From: Chitinophagaceae bacterium | GTDB taxonomy: Bacteria; Bacteroidota; Bacteroidia; Chitinophagales; Chitinophagaceae | NCBI GenBank assembly: GCA_022843585.1 | Contig: JALHNJ010000012.1 | Location: 62,001 to 126,000 of the forward strand | DNA: 64,000 bases | Reading direction: 5' to 3' | Shown here: positions 16,584 to 25,426 of the stretch, piece after piece | How the letters are laid out: each line of letters starts with the position of its first letter | Numbering within the stretch: position 1 is the first letter of the stretch | Made by a program: the position numbers and the translations under genes | The notes under the pieces: model-generated | Database searches by the model: none | The model's input: only the letters and a program-made list of their open reading frames with translations | What the model was told of the DNA's origin: nothing

Positions 16584-17546
16584 TTGCTATACGGGATTCT
16601 TAAAATATGGGTACGTCTTGCTGCAACGATCTTCTGCCGCAGAATTATTATCAATAAACCTGAATTGTTGAAAATGGATGGCCCGTTATTGCTGGCCGCT
16701 AATCACCCTAATTCATTTTTAGATGCGATCATTTTGGATATTCTTTTTACAAAACCAATCTGGTCGTTGGCGAGGGGGGATGTTTTCAAAAAGCCTTTCT
16801 ACATAAAACTTCTAACAAAACTTAAAATACTTCCTGTATATCGCACCAGCGAAGGAGTGGAGAATTTAGAAGCCAATTATCAAACTTTTGATTCCTGCAA
16901 GAAGATTTTCCAACAAAATGGAAGTGTATTAATGTTCAGCGAAGGAAAATGTATCAACGAATGGCATTTGCGCCCCTTGAAAAAAGGAACGGCAAGATTG
17001 GCCACTACCAGCTGGCAGGAAGGAATTGAGTTAAAAGTATTGCCGGTGGGAATTAATTATAGTTCGTTTAGAAAATTTGGAAAAAATATTTTTCTAAATT
17101 TCGGCAACATTATCTCCAAGGAAGAAATTTTATTGCATGATACCGATGGGAAAAGACATCTTATTTTTAATGATAAACTTAAAAGTGAGTTAGAGCAATT
17201 GGTTTTTGAAATTCCAGCTTCTGATGAAGACAAGAAGAAGCAAAAGCTTTTTGTAAAAATTAATCTTATAGCAAAAGTATTGCTTGCCATACCTGCATTA
17301 ATTGGGTTGCTGTTGAATGCCCCTTTCTATTTACTCATTCGTCAATATGTAGTTAACAGAACAAAACATAACGATCATTATGATTCGGTAATTATTGCAC
17401 TGCTAGTTTTTTTATATCCCTTTTATATACTGCTATTAAGTTTAACCTGCTATTTTCTTACCTGCAGTTGGATGAGTTTTTTAATTATTGCTGTGCTCCC
17501 CTTTACTGGTTGGGCATATGTTCAATTGAAGAAACAACTCGATTAA
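16584..17546 (+). CDS. PlsC-like acyltransferase with C-terminal membrane segments
   Basis: This is a glycerolipid acyltransferase-type membrane protein of 320 residues. The catalytic-like motif is NHPNSFLDA (His and Asp separated by five residues), and FSEGKCINEWHLRPLKKG forms the glycerophosphate-binding region. Two or three hydrophobic segments fill residues 230-315. No ATG fits the conserved N-terminus; the frame opens with TTG at 16584 directly after an in-frame stop at 16581, so TTG is the likely start. It is the last gene of the arsenosugar locus on this strand, 86 bases after the transferase gene. A role in arsenolipid formation is speculation from position. Confidence 0.8.
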   Translation: MLYGILKIWVRLAATIFCRRIIINKPELLKMDGPLLLAANHPNSFLDAIILDILFTKPIWSLARGDVFKKPFYIKLLTKLKILPVYRTSEGVENLEANYQTFDSCKKIFQQNGSVLMFSEGKCINEWHLRPLKKGTARLATTSWQEGIELKVLPVGINYSSFRKFGKNIFLNFGNIISKEEILLHDTDGKRHLIFNDKLKSELEQLVFEIPASDEDKKKQKLFVKINLIAKVLLAIPALIGLLLNAPFYLLIRQYVVNRTKHNDHYDSVIIALLVFLYPFYILLLSLTCYFLTCSWMSFLIIAVLPFTGWAYVQLKKQLD

Positions 17547-17602
17547 TCAGAAATTTTAGAGTTCATTCAGCAATTTGCAAAATGCCAAATAGCGGACAGA
17601 AA

Positions 17603-17647
17603 GTACAAGTGTGCGACGCAACTAGGCTGATAGTAGTAATGGGCTTG
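17603..17647 (+). repeat. Dispersed intergenic repeat, copy B (GTGCGACGCAAC family)
   Basis: GTACAAGTGTGCGACGCAAC is followed by CTGATAGTAGTAATGGGCTTGG. It matches copies A, C, D and E. The copy lies in the 256-base spacer before rpsA, which otherwise holds only a promoter-like box. Confidence 0.8.
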
Positions 17648-17757
17648 GGAAATAATTGTACCTATAGTCTCTATAGTATTGAAATGCAATACATTAGGAA
17701 GGTTATTTAATCTCTAAAAAACTGCCAACTCACAACCAAAAGCCCCAAACTAAAACC

Positions 17758-17765
17758 TATCTTTG
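17758..17765 (+). promoter_or_regulatory. Bacteroidota-type -7 box upstream of rpsA
   Basis: TATCTTTG matches the TAnnTTTG consensus of the Bacteroidota primary sigma factor exactly and lies 38 bases before the rpsA start. No convincing TTTG -33 element is seen at the usual 19-21 base spacing, so the call is moderate. Confidence 0.5.
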
Positions 17766-17802
17766 CACCCCCGAAATATTTAAACCCTTCGGGACAAATA
17801 AA

Positions 17803-19722
17803 ATGTTTGAAAACATTATTAACAAAAACCTAAACGCTGACGTACAGGAAGGGGCAACTGCTGATGTAGCAGAAGCAACTACAGCGACACCAAACTATCC
17901 TGCGCCAACGGCTCACGACGATTTTGACTGGAGCGTTGACAAAAGAAACGTTACTTCTTACACTAAAGAGGAAAAAGAGAAGTACGATTCTGTGTACGAC
18001 AACACTTTCGTACAATTGAACGACGGACAAATGATGACCGGTACTGTTGTTGGTTTAACAAAAACTGACGTGGTATTGAACATCGGATTTAAAAGTGATG
18101 GATTGATTTCGTTGAATGAATTCCGTGACTTGCAAAATTTGGCTGTTGGTGATGAAGTAGAAGTAATGATCGTTGAGAAAGAAGACAGAGATGGTCATCT
18201 TAATCTTAGCCGTCGTCAGGCTCGTATTACCCGTGCCTGGGAAAGAATTGTGGAAGTGCATAAAACTGGTGAGATCATCACTGGTACTGTTACTTCTAAA
18301 ACTAAAGGTGGTTTGATCGTGGATGTATTTGGAATGGAAACATTTTTACCAGGATCTCAAATTGATGTGAAGCCTGTTACTGATTACGATCAGTTTGTAG
18401 GTAAAACAATGGAATTTAAAGTAGTTAAGATCAACGAGACAATTAAGAATGCTGTTGTATCTCACAAAGCTCTTATCGAAAGCGATATCGAAGCTCAAAG
18501 AGCAGAGATCATGAGCAAACTGGAGAAAGGACAAGTATTGGAAGGAACTGTGAAGAACATTACAGACTTCGGTGCTTTCATGGATCTTGGTGGCTTAGAT
18601 GGTCTGCTTTATATCACCGACATTTCATGGGGTCGTATTTCTCACCCAACTGAAGTATTGAAACTTGATCAGAAGATCAATGTGGTGGTACTTGATTTTG
18701 ATGATGAGAAAAAACGTATCAGCCTTGGCTTAAAACAATTGACTCCTCATCCTTGGGATGTATTGGAAGAAAACATTGTTGAAGGAAATGTTGTAAAAGG
18801 TAAAGTAGTAAACATTGAAGATTACGGTGCATTCCTTGAAATTCAACCAGGAGTTGAAGGTCTTGTACACGTATCAGAAATTACATGGGCTAATACGCCA
18901 ATCAACGCTAAAGAATTCTTTAAGTTGGGTGACGAGCATGAAGCTAAGGTTGTAACATTAGATAAAGCTAGTCGTAAGATGAGCTTGTCTATCAAACAAC
19001 TTTCTGCAGACCCATGGAGTGATATCGAAACGAAGTTTGCTGAAGGCAGCAAGCACAGTGGATTGGTGAAGAACATCACTAATTACGGCGTGTTTGTTGA
19101 ATTAGCTGCTGGTATCGGTGGAATGATCCACATCAGCGATCTTAGCTGGTTAAAGCGTTTCAATCACCCAAGTGAGTACATTAAAGTAGGTGCGACAATT
19201 GATGTTGCAATACTGGGTATAGATAAAGAAAACCGCAAATTGCAATTAGGTCACAAACAACTGGAAGAAGATCCCTGGAACACACTACAGGATACTTTCG
19301 CTGTAGGTACATTGCATGAAGGAACTGTTAGCCGCAGAGATGATAAAGGCGCTACTATCCAGTTACCTTACGGTTTAGAAGGTTTTGCACCTAACCGTCA
19401 TCTTGCAAAAGAAGATGGTAAGAGCATTGCTGCTGATGAAACTGCACAATTTGTAGTTATTGAGTTCGATCGCAATGAAAAACGCATTGTGGTTTCTCAT
19501 ACCCGCATTTGGGAGCAGGGCCAGGTGGAAGTAGCTGAAGCGGCTAAAAAAGAAGTAAGAGCTGAAGCTGATAAAACCAAGAAGGCAGTAAAAACAATCC
19601 AAAGCAAAGTAGAGAAGTCTACTTTAGGTGATTTGGGTGTGTTGGCAGAACTGAAGAAGAAAATGGAAGGTGGTAGCAGCGACGAAGCTGCTTCTACTGA
19701 AGAAGAAGCGAAGCCAGAATAA
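17803..19722 (+). CDS. rpsA: 30S ribosomal protein S1
   Basis: S1 binds mRNA and supports translation initiation. The 639 residues contain six S1/OB-fold repeats. Their starts are visible at MMTGTVVGLTKTDVV, IITGTVTSKTKGGLI, LEGTVKNITDFGAFMDL, VKGKVVNIEDYGAFLEI, HSGLVKNITNYGVFVEL and HEGTVSRRDDKGATIQL. An N-terminal acidic leader of about 50 residues and a charged C-terminal tail with EEEA-like sequence frame them. The gene is monocistronic, with its own promoter-like box and a clear terminator. Confidence 0.96.
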   Translation: MFENIINKNLNADVQEGATADVAEATTATPNYPAPTAHDDFDWSVDKRNVTSYTKEEKEKYDSVYDNTFVQLNDGQMMTGTVVGLTKTDVVLNIGFKSDGLISLNEFRDLQNLAVGDEVEVMIVEKEDRDGHLNLSRRQARITRAWERIVEVHKTGEIITGTVTSKTKGGLIVDVFGMETFLPGSQIDVKPVTDYDQFVGKTMEFKVVKINETIKNAVVSHKALIESDIEAQRAEIMSKLEKGQVLEGTVKNITDFGAFMDLGGLDGLLYITDISWGRISHPTEVLKLDQKINVVVLDFDDEKKRISLGLKQLTPHPWDVLEENIVEGNVVKGKVVNIEDYGAFLEIQPGVEGLVHVSEITWANTPINAKEFFKLGDEHEAKVVTLDKASRKMSLSIKQLSADPWSDIETKFAEGSKHSGLVKNITNYGVFVELAAGIGGMIHISDLSWLKRFNHPSEYIKVGATIDVAILGIDKENRKLQLGHKQLEEDPWNTLQDTFAVGTLHEGTVSRRDDKGATIQLPYGLEGFAPNRHLAKEDGKSIAADETAQFVVIEFDRNEKRIVVSHTRIWEQGQVEVAEAAKKEVRAEADKTKKAVKTIQSKVEKSTLGDLGVLAELKKKMEGGSSDEAASTEEEAKPE

Positions 19723-19747
19723 TTCGAAAGAATATTCTTATAATACC

Positions 19748-19781
19748 AAAGCCCTCATATTAATTTATGAGGGCTTTTTTT
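19748..19781 (+). terminator. Intrinsic terminator after rpsA
   Basis: AAAGCCCTCAT (19748-19758) pairs perfectly with ATGAGGGCTTT (19767-19777), followed by a T-run. It begins 25 bases after the rpsA stop codon. Confidence 0.92.
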
Positions 19782-19795
19782 GAGTACAATTATTT

Positions 19796-19842
19796 AGCCA
19801 GCTAACTGCTACTAGCATTTTCGTTGCGTCGCACTCTTGTAC
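19796..19842 (-). repeat. Dispersed intergenic repeat, copy C (reverse)
   Basis: On the minus strand this reads GTACAAGAGTGCGACGCAAC, then GAAAATGCTAGTAGCAGTTAGCTGGCT. A related fragment, GTACAGAACG, lies reversed at 19911-19920 in the same spacer, as in the extended form of copy A. The copy lies just beyond the rpsA terminator. Confidence 0.8.
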
Positions 19843-19964
19843 TGTAGTAACACAGATGAACATTTTCGAAGCCTTAGAGTTATCCATTATAAATTCACCA
19901 ATCCTTCATTCGTTCTGTACAATTCCTTAATTTCAATCATCATTGCCACTCAAAATTAACCCGA

Positions 19965-20735
19965 ATGGCTTCTATAGGCGAAAGGTTAAGAAATTTCCAT
20001 CCGGTAAGAAAACTAGTTTACTTTTTTGTAGGCTTATTTTCATATCCAGGACTTGCCATAGTCAATAAGCTAAAGATTTCCGGCACCGAACATATCAGCA
20101 AATTACCGAGGCAGCGGGTACTCTTTGTCAGTAATCATCAAACATATTTCGCCGATGTAATTACCTTCCTTCATATTTTCTGTGCTATTAAATGGGGTAA
20201 AAAAAATCGGCTCGGTATTCCTTATTATTTACTCAATCCATTTACACGGGTTAATTATGTAGCAGCAGAAGCAACCATGAAAGGAAGTTTAATAAGCCGG
20301 TTTTTTTTATTGGCAGGTGGGTTAACAGTAAAGAGAACATGGAATGAAGGCCCAAAAAAAGAAGTACGAAAAGGATTAGATGCTTCTGATACTAGAAAAA
20401 TCTTCAAAGCATTAGAAAATAATTGGGTGATCACTTTCCCGCAGGGAACTACCAAGCCATTTGCCCCTGGGCGAAAAGGCACTGCACTTATTATAAAACA
20501 AATGAAGCCTATTGTAATTCCCGTAGTGATAAACGGATTCTGGAGAGCCTTCAATAAAAAGGGATTGAAATTTAAAAAGAAAGGAACACTGTTGTCGGTA
20601 ACATTTAAAGCACCATTGGAAATTGATTATGATGCACCGGCAGAAACAATTCTTGCACAAATAATGGAAGCTATCGAGCAAAGTAAAAAACACATGATGA
20701 TGGGGAAGCATCATTGGCAGACTGTAGAGAGTTGA
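19965..20735 (+). CDS. 1-acyl-sn-glycerol-3-phosphate acyltransferase family protein
   Basis: This is a PlsC-superfamily enzyme of phospholipid synthesis or lysophospholipid remodelling. The catalytic motif is SNHQTYFADV near residues 52-61, and the second motif is TFPQGTTKPFAPGRKG. A hydrophobic segment at about 18-37 could anchor it to the membrane. Its length of 256 is usual. Its closest functional relative in the window is the acyltransferase at 16584, but the two are clearly different subfamilies. It is convergent with the thioesterase gene. Confidence 0.85.
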   Translation: MASIGERLRNFHPVRKLVYFFVGLFSYPGLAIVNKLKISGTEHISKLPRQRVLFVSNHQTYFADVITFLHIFCAIKWGKKNRLGIPYYLLNPFTRVNYVAAEATMKGSLISRFFLLAGGLTVKRTWNEGPKKEVRKGLDASDTRKIFKALENNWVITFPQGTTKPFAPGRKGTALIIKQMKPIVIPVVINGFWRAFNKKGLKFKKKGTLLSVTFKAPLEIDYDAPAETILAQIMEAIEQSKKHMMMGKHHWQTVES

Positions 20736-20750
20736 GTCCGAAACACAGTA

Positions 20751-20842
20751 AAGTCCGGAAGACCGAAAGTTTAGTTTCCTAGTGCTTTAAGAGGTATTAA
20801 ATTAACAGACCATTTCTTTCCGACTTTCCGTCTTCCGGGCTT
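20751..20842. terminator. Long inverted repeat between convergent genes
   Basis: AAGTCCGGAAGACCGAAAGT (20751-20770) is matched at 18 of 20 positions by the inverted arm at 20823-20842, with a 52-base loop and a T-run after it. It separates the convergent acyltransferase and thioesterase genes and can act in both directions. The arms belong to the same AAGTCCGAAAG-type sequence seen near 54524. Confidence 0.65.
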
Positions 20843-20846
20843 TTTC

Positions 20847-21362
20847 TCAATCTTTCACAAATAAAGCCTTCAACTCCGCAGCATCATCCGGTTTCATTTT
20901 CCCCCCAAGAATCAAACGCAATTGCCTTCTTCGCAGAGCCCCATCAAATAATTTTTTCTCTTCTTCTGTTTCAGTAACCAGTTGCGGAACAACTCTTGGT
21001 TTACGATTTGGATCTAATGCAACGAATGTATAATAAGCCTCATTGCTTTTGTATTTATATTGTTGCGTTAAGTCTTCGCCCCAAACTTTCATATGTATTT
21101 CCATAGATGAGGTAAAGGCTCTTGTAACTTTTGCTTCTATATGAACAACGTTTCCAAGTTTTATAGGATTTTCAAATGAAATATTATCAACTGAAGCAGT
21201 AACTACCGGGGCATTACAATGTTTTTGTGCTGATAGGGCAGCCGCAATATCCATCCAGTACATCAGTCTTCCACCCATTAAATTTCCAAATACATTCGTA
21301 TCATTAGGTAGTACCAATTCCGTCATTATCGTAATACTCTGTGATGCTTTTTTAGCTTCCAT
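20847..21362 (-). CDS. Acyl-CoA thioesterase, hotdog fold (YciA/BFIT type)
   Basis: This cytosolic enzyme hydrolyses acyl-CoA thioesters. The single hotdog domain carries LPNDTNVFGNLMGGRLMYWMD near residues 17-37, with the catalytic-type Asn and Asp, and ASVDNISFENPIKLGNVVHI. A C-terminal extension of about 35 residues (RRRQLRLILGG...) is common in Bacteroidota members. Length is 171. Substrate chain length cannot be read from sequence. Confidence 0.9.
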   Translation of the reverse strand: MEAKKASQSITIMTELVLPNDTNVFGNLMGGRLMYWMDIAAALSAQKHCNAPVVTASVDNISFENPIKLGNVVHIEAKVTRAFTSSMEIHMKVWGEDLTQQYKYKSNEAYYTFVALDPNRKPRVVPQLVTETEEEKKLFDGALRRRQLRLILGGKMKPDDAAELKALFVKD

Positions 21363-21513
21363 AATAAGGAAAATTTTGGCAAAGGTACTGTATATGAAAT
21401 GATTAATAGGAGCGGATTCACATATTTAGTTGCCGGAAACTGTGCTGTTTTTTTGCCACAAAAAAATCATGCATGGTTGTATCAAATTGTGTTATCTTTT
21501 TAAAAAAGAATAA

Positions 21514-22536
21514 GTGAAGTTTTGGTGTCTTCTGATTATTTCTTTTACTCATCTTTCAGGTGTGGCACAGGATCTTTCTGGTACCTGGGAAGGAGTTTTT
21601 TATTCAGAACGATTAGGAAAGCGCAGCGAATTTTATATTCGGATTTACCTGGAGCAAGAAGATGATTTTGTTTGGGGAGTATGCGAAGCGATGAGTGTAG
21701 AGAAAAGCAGGGTAAGAGATGTTGCCGATTTTTATGAAGATGAATTAAAATGCCGCTATCAAGTTTCAGGTATAGTGCCAACTATCCTTGAGAAAAATAG
21801 CCATGTCTCAATAAACTCTCATAGTGCAGCCACCATTTTTATGGGTCCCCGTTTTTGTGAAACGTTTTCTTCTTTTCTTTTCTATTATGATGTAGAGGAT
21901 TCAATTGCCCGTTTATCAGGCGAGTGGTTTTCTGCTATCGGTGTTAATATAAGAGCCACTACCGGAGCTAATAAAATTTTATTAAAGCGATTGTCTGGAA
22001 AAACTCCCGGATTTATAGAAGAATTTCACCCTGGTCGTGAGAAAAAAATGCGAATATCAGGTAAGCCAGAAAATGATAAAAAAGAAAAGAAAAATAAACT
22101 CACTTTATTTAAAAAGAAGACTGACCGTAATAATGATGATATTGCTGTACAAGATTCAACTTCCACAAAATCGACTGATGAAGAAGCAACCAATGATATA
22201 AGATTACAAGAAGTGCAACAGAGACTGGAATTAGATACCACATCAGTAGAATTAATGTTGTATGACAATGGAGTAGTAGATGGTGATGTGGTTTCCTTAT
22301 TTCTAAATGATGTAAAAGTGGCTGACAAGATCAAATTAACTGAAAAGCCATTTCAGCTTCAATTACAATTAGAAAAGGGTAAGGAAAATCAGTTAAGGTT
22401 GTATGCTGAAAATGTTGGTCAAATACCGCCAAATACTGCCGTGTTGATTATTAAAGCTGGTAAAAAACGTTACGATGTAAATTTATCTTCCTCACTGCAG
22501 CGGGATGCAGTTGTTATTTTGAATGTAGGCAACTAG
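21514..22536 (+). CDS. Secreted hypothetical protein with lipocalin-like N-terminal region
   Basis: The function is unknown. The 340-residue protein begins at GTG (21514) with a signal peptide (MKFWCLLIISFTHLSGVAQ). It is followed by a beta-rich region starting DLSGTWEGVFYSE, reminiscent of lipocalin-like GTWEG segments. A Lys-rich linker near residues 180-215 leads to a C-terminal beta-sandwich-like part (VELMLYDNGVVDGDVVSLFLN). It overlaps the convergent photolyase-like gene by four bases at the stop codons. Confidence 0.7.
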   Translation: MKFWCLLIISFTHLSGVAQDLSGTWEGVFYSERLGKRSEFYIRIYLEQEDDFVWGVCEAMSVEKSRVRDVADFYEDELKCRYQVSGIVPTILEKNSHVSINSHSAATIFMGPRFCETFSSFLFYYDVEDSIARLSGEWFSAIGVNIRATTGANKILLKRLSGKTPGFIEEFHPGREKKMRISGKPENDKKEKKNKLTLFKKKTDRNNDDIAVQDSTSTKSTDEEATNDIRLQEVQQRLELDTTSVELMLYDNGVVDGDVVSLFLNDVKVADKIKLTEKPFQLQLQLEKGKENQLRLYAENVGQIPPNTAVLIIKAGKKRYDVNLSSSLQRDAVVILNVGN

Positions 22537-23681
22537 CCTGCTTTTTGTTTTATTGTATACATAGAGAAATAGGTATTGTTTTTCATCAGGAGTTTTTCGC
22601 ATTTTTTCCAATAGCTGAAGAATGAATTATTAAAACTGGTTACCTCCGGGAAAAGCCATGTTCTTTCCTCTTTTTTTCCAGGATAATGTTTGAAAGCAGG
22701 GTGCTCTTTTGAAAAAATAGCCGGAAACTGTTGCAGGCCCGGTATATTTTTAATTTCACCTGTAAATACCTGCAGGCCGGGTATATTTTTTGAAAGTCCA
22801 ATAATAAACTCAACTACTTTTTCGCTTACCGGGTATTGATTAAAATGTGATGGCTCCAGTAGTAATACTCTGTTAGCGGCTATTTCTTTATGCCATAACG
22901 GGTCAAGGTTATACGAGTTGTAGATTAATAATGGGAGAGAAGAATCTAATTCCGGTACAGGGGTTGCTGGCAACGATGTTTTTAATTGCAGGGAAGTGGA
23001 TTTGGAAAGCTCTTGAGGCACAGTCATAGCTGGCAATTCATCATAGCTTCTATCTAAATAAGAATTCTCTTGAAAAGTGCCGGTATATTTATTTATGTTT
23101 TCCTGGTTGCAAAAGTATTGTTTGGTAGAGAACGTACCGGCTACCCATTGCCAGCTACAGGTATTACTGGCAATATCTCCATCCAGTAAATGATAGTACA
23201 TCCATTGCGAAGGAATTTGCCAATGTGCTTTGCCAATGTTGGTTGTGATACTGGCGGTGTACATTCTGATATGGTTATGCATGTAGCCCTGTTCATATAA
23301 TGCTGTAATTCCTTTGTCAACAGCTATAATTCCTGTTGATGCCTTCAGTAGCGAAACAGGCAGCTGGGTATGTAGTATTTGCTGGTAACGTTTACGGATG
23401 TCATTAAATATATCGTCTTCCAAATGTTGCCATACCCGTTGAAAATATTCTCTCCAGGCTAATTCCTGTATTATTTTTTTGCAGCTGTCAATTGAATAAC
23501 CTTTGGAAAGAAGCGATTCAACAACCTGTTGGCTATTTATTACTCCCCTTGAAATATAGGGCGAAAGATAAGTGACGGCCCCGTCAAGAAAATTTCTTGT
23601 TGTGGCATATTGTATCGGGTCTATTTTATCGATTCGCTCAAGTATTTCTGTGTATGAAACCGGGAAAGTAAATTGTTGCAT
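22533..23681 (-). CDS. Photolyase/cryptochrome-like FAD-binding protein with FAD domain first
   Basis: Residues 1 to about 210 match the helical FAD-binding half of DNA photolyases: FLDGAVTYLSPYISRGVI, ELAWREYFQRVW, MHNHIRMYTAS and LLDGDIASNTCSWQWVAGTF. The usual N-terminal antenna domain is absent. Instead, about 150 residues follow that look alpha/beta (LPLLIYNSYNLDPLWHKE, NRVLLLEPSHFNQYPVS), possibly the antenna-type domain moved to the C-terminus. Its length of 382 is shorter than the usual 430-500. It could repair DNA or sense light. It is divergent from the DUF2805 gene, a frequent partner in this phylum. Confidence 0.8.
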   Translation of the reverse strand: MQQFTFPVSYTEILERIDKIDPIQYATTRNFLDGAVTYLSPYISRGVINSQQVVESLLSKGYSIDSCKKIIQELAWREYFQRVWQHLEDDIFNDIRKRYQQILHTQLPVSLLKASTGIIAVDKGITALYEQGYMHNHIRMYTASITTNIGKAHWQIPSQWMYYHLLDGDIASNTCSWQWVAGTFSTKQYFCNQENINKYTGTFQENSYLDRSYDELPAMTVPQELSKSTSLQLKTSLPATPVPELDSSLPLLIYNSYNLDPLWHKEIAANRVLLLEPSHFNQYPVSEKVVEFIIGLSKNIPGLQVFTGEIKNIPGLQQFPAIFSKEHPAFKHYPGKKEERTWLFPEVTSFNNSFFSYWKKCEKLLMKNNTYFSMYTIKQKAG

Positions 23682-23762
23682 GACCTTAATAACAAATGTG
23701 CTGTTTATTGGTTGTATTGGAAGCGGTATATAATATTGTTTTATAATTCTCTTGATTAAATA

Positions 23763-24038
23763 ATGATTTCTTTAACAGAAAAAGATATTGATCGCATCAT
23801 TGAAATGGGTTGGGAAGACAGAACCCCTTTTGAGGCTATCGAATACCAGTTTGGCCTGTCTGAAAAGCAGGTAATTGAGCTGATGCGTCGTTACATGAAG
23901 AAAGACAGTTTTTTAATGTGGCGAAAAAGAATGAATGGTAGGGTGAGCAAGCATGCCCAAAAAAGAAACAAAGCAATTAGCCGCTTTAAATGTAGCCGGC
24001 AAAAGGCGATTAGCAATAATAAAATAGCAAAGCGGTAG
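23763..24038 (+). CDS. TIGR03643/DUF2805 family protein
   Basis: This small basic protein of 91 residues has no assigned function. The family pattern MISLTEKDIDRIIEMGWEDRTPFEAIEYQFGLSE is present, followed by a helix-turn-helix-like segment (EKQVIELMRRYMK) and a Lys/Arg-rich tail. Genes of this family often lie beside photolyase genes, as here (divergent, 81 bases). DNA or RNA binding is a reasonable guess from the charge. Confidence 0.85.
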   Translation: MISLTEKDIDRIIEMGWEDRTPFEAIEYQFGLSEKQVIELMRRYMKKDSFLMWRKRMNGRVSKHAQKRNKAISRFKCSRQKAISNNKIAKR

Positions 24039-24143
24039 AAATTATTGAATCAACATGTTTTTGTAATCCTTTTTACGAGCAAGAACTCCTGCTTTTCATT
24101 TAAATGCTTTCGGCTATTTTTGCTATTATTTTATTATAGCTAT

Positions 24144-25376
24144 ATGAGCCAAACGGAACCAGTCATTTCTTTTGATAATACCGAATTTGCATTTGAATAT
24201 AAAACGGATAAACAATTAAAAAAAGCCAGCTTTCTTTTTTCTATGATGGGTAAGCCCTGGCTGGTAAAAATGGGTACCCGACTCACACCGTGGGCCATCA
24301 AAGCTGGTTTACCCGTTAAAGGCATTATCCGCAATACCATTTTTCAGCAATTTGTGGGAGGCGAAACTTTGGATGAAATTTCAAGGGTTGCCAAAATGCT
24401 GGGTGAGTACAATGTAAAAGCAGTATTGGATTATGGAGTGGAAGGAGGTGATGATGGAGAACACGGTTTCGATCATTCAACAGATGAGTTTATCCGGGTA
24501 ATTGATTATGCAGCTACGCAGCCCAACATTCCATTTATGAGTATTAAAGTAACTGGTTTTGCCCGGTTTGCTTTATTGGAAAAATTAGATAGCATGATGC
24601 ATGCTGCCGAAGGCACATTGATGAAACGGTTTTTAAAATCGGTAGATGAATTAACAGCAGCAGAAAAAGAAGAGTGGCATAGAGTTCGCCATCGCATGAT
24701 GAGAATTTGTGAAACAGCGGCAGCAAAAAAAATAGGCGTACTCGTAGATGCTGAAGAAACATGGATACAAGATCCGGTTGATGCACTAACGATTTTAATG
24801 ATGGATACCTTCAATAAAAATCGATGTGTAGTTTACAATACGATTCAGCATTATCGGCATGACAGGTTACAGTTTCTAAAAGACTCCTATGCAGCCGCAG
24901 TGGAGAGAAATTTTGTTTTAGGTGCAAAGCTTGTTCGGGGGGCTTACATGGAAAAGGAAAGAAGAAGGGCGGAAGAAAAAGGATATGCTTCGCCCATACA
25001 AAAAGATAAGGAGAGCAGTGATAGAGATTACAATGCAGGCCTTGAGTTTTGTATAGCTAATCTTGAGCGGATCGGATTAATAGTAGCTTCTCATAATGAG
25101 TATAGTAACTTATACGCCACTGAGCTGCTAAAAAAAAGAGGGTTGTCACTCAATCATCCGCATATTCACTGGAGTCAGTTATATGGTATGAGTGATAATA
25201 TAACTTTTAACCTGGCACATGCCGGATGCTCAGTTAGTAAATACCTGCCATTTGGGCCAATCAAAGATGTTATTCCGTATTTGATGCGAAGAGCACAGGA
25301 AAATACTTCAGTAAAGGGTCAGACTGGGAGAGAACTGGGATTAATTAAGAAGGAATTGGAACGAAGGCACCCATAG
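24144..25376 (+). CDS. Proline dehydrogenase
   Basis: This flavoenzyme oxidises proline to pyrroline-5-carboxylate as the first step of proline use. The conserved barrel motifs include GAKLVRGAYMEKERRRAEEKG and IASHNEYSNLYA, with the flavin/substrate Arg-rich end (YLMRRAQENTSV). The protein has 410 residues from the ATG at 24144. The open frame extends upstream to a TTG at 24045, but that part is hydrophobic and not homologous. It is a monofunctional enzyme; no P5C dehydrogenase lies nearby. Confidence 0.93.
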   Translation: MSQTEPVISFDNTEFAFEYKTDKQLKKASFLFSMMGKPWLVKMGTRLTPWAIKAGLPVKGIIRNTIFQQFVGGETLDEISRVAKMLGEYNVKAVLDYGVEGGDDGEHGFDHSTDEFIRVIDYAATQPNIPFMSIKVTGFARFALLEKLDSMMHAAEGTLMKRFLKSVDELTAAEKEEWHRVRHRMMRICETAAAKKIGVLVDAEETWIQDPVDALTILMMDTFNKNRCVVYNTIQHYRHDRLQFLKDSYAAAVERNFVLGAKLVRGAYMEKERRRAEEKGYASPIQKDKESSDRDYNAGLEFCIANLERIGLIVASHNEYSNLYATELLKKRGLSLNHPHIHWSQLYGMSDNITFNLAHAGCSVSKYLPFGPIKDVIPYLMRRAQENTSVKGQTGRELGLIKKELERRHP

Positions 25377-25426
25377 TTTGATATTTAAACTTAAAATTAA
25401 GCACAGAGTTATACATAAATCCCGAT

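Noticed and set aside
17468-17710. An 80-codon open frame overlapping the end of the acyltransferase gene
   Set aside because: It overlaps a well-supported gene in another frame, runs through a dispersed repeat and has no recognisable protein features.
24045-24143. N-terminal extension of proline dehydrogenase
   Set aside because: It starts at TTG, is Phe/Leu/Cys-rich, lacks family similarity, and an ATG at 24144 fits the conserved start.
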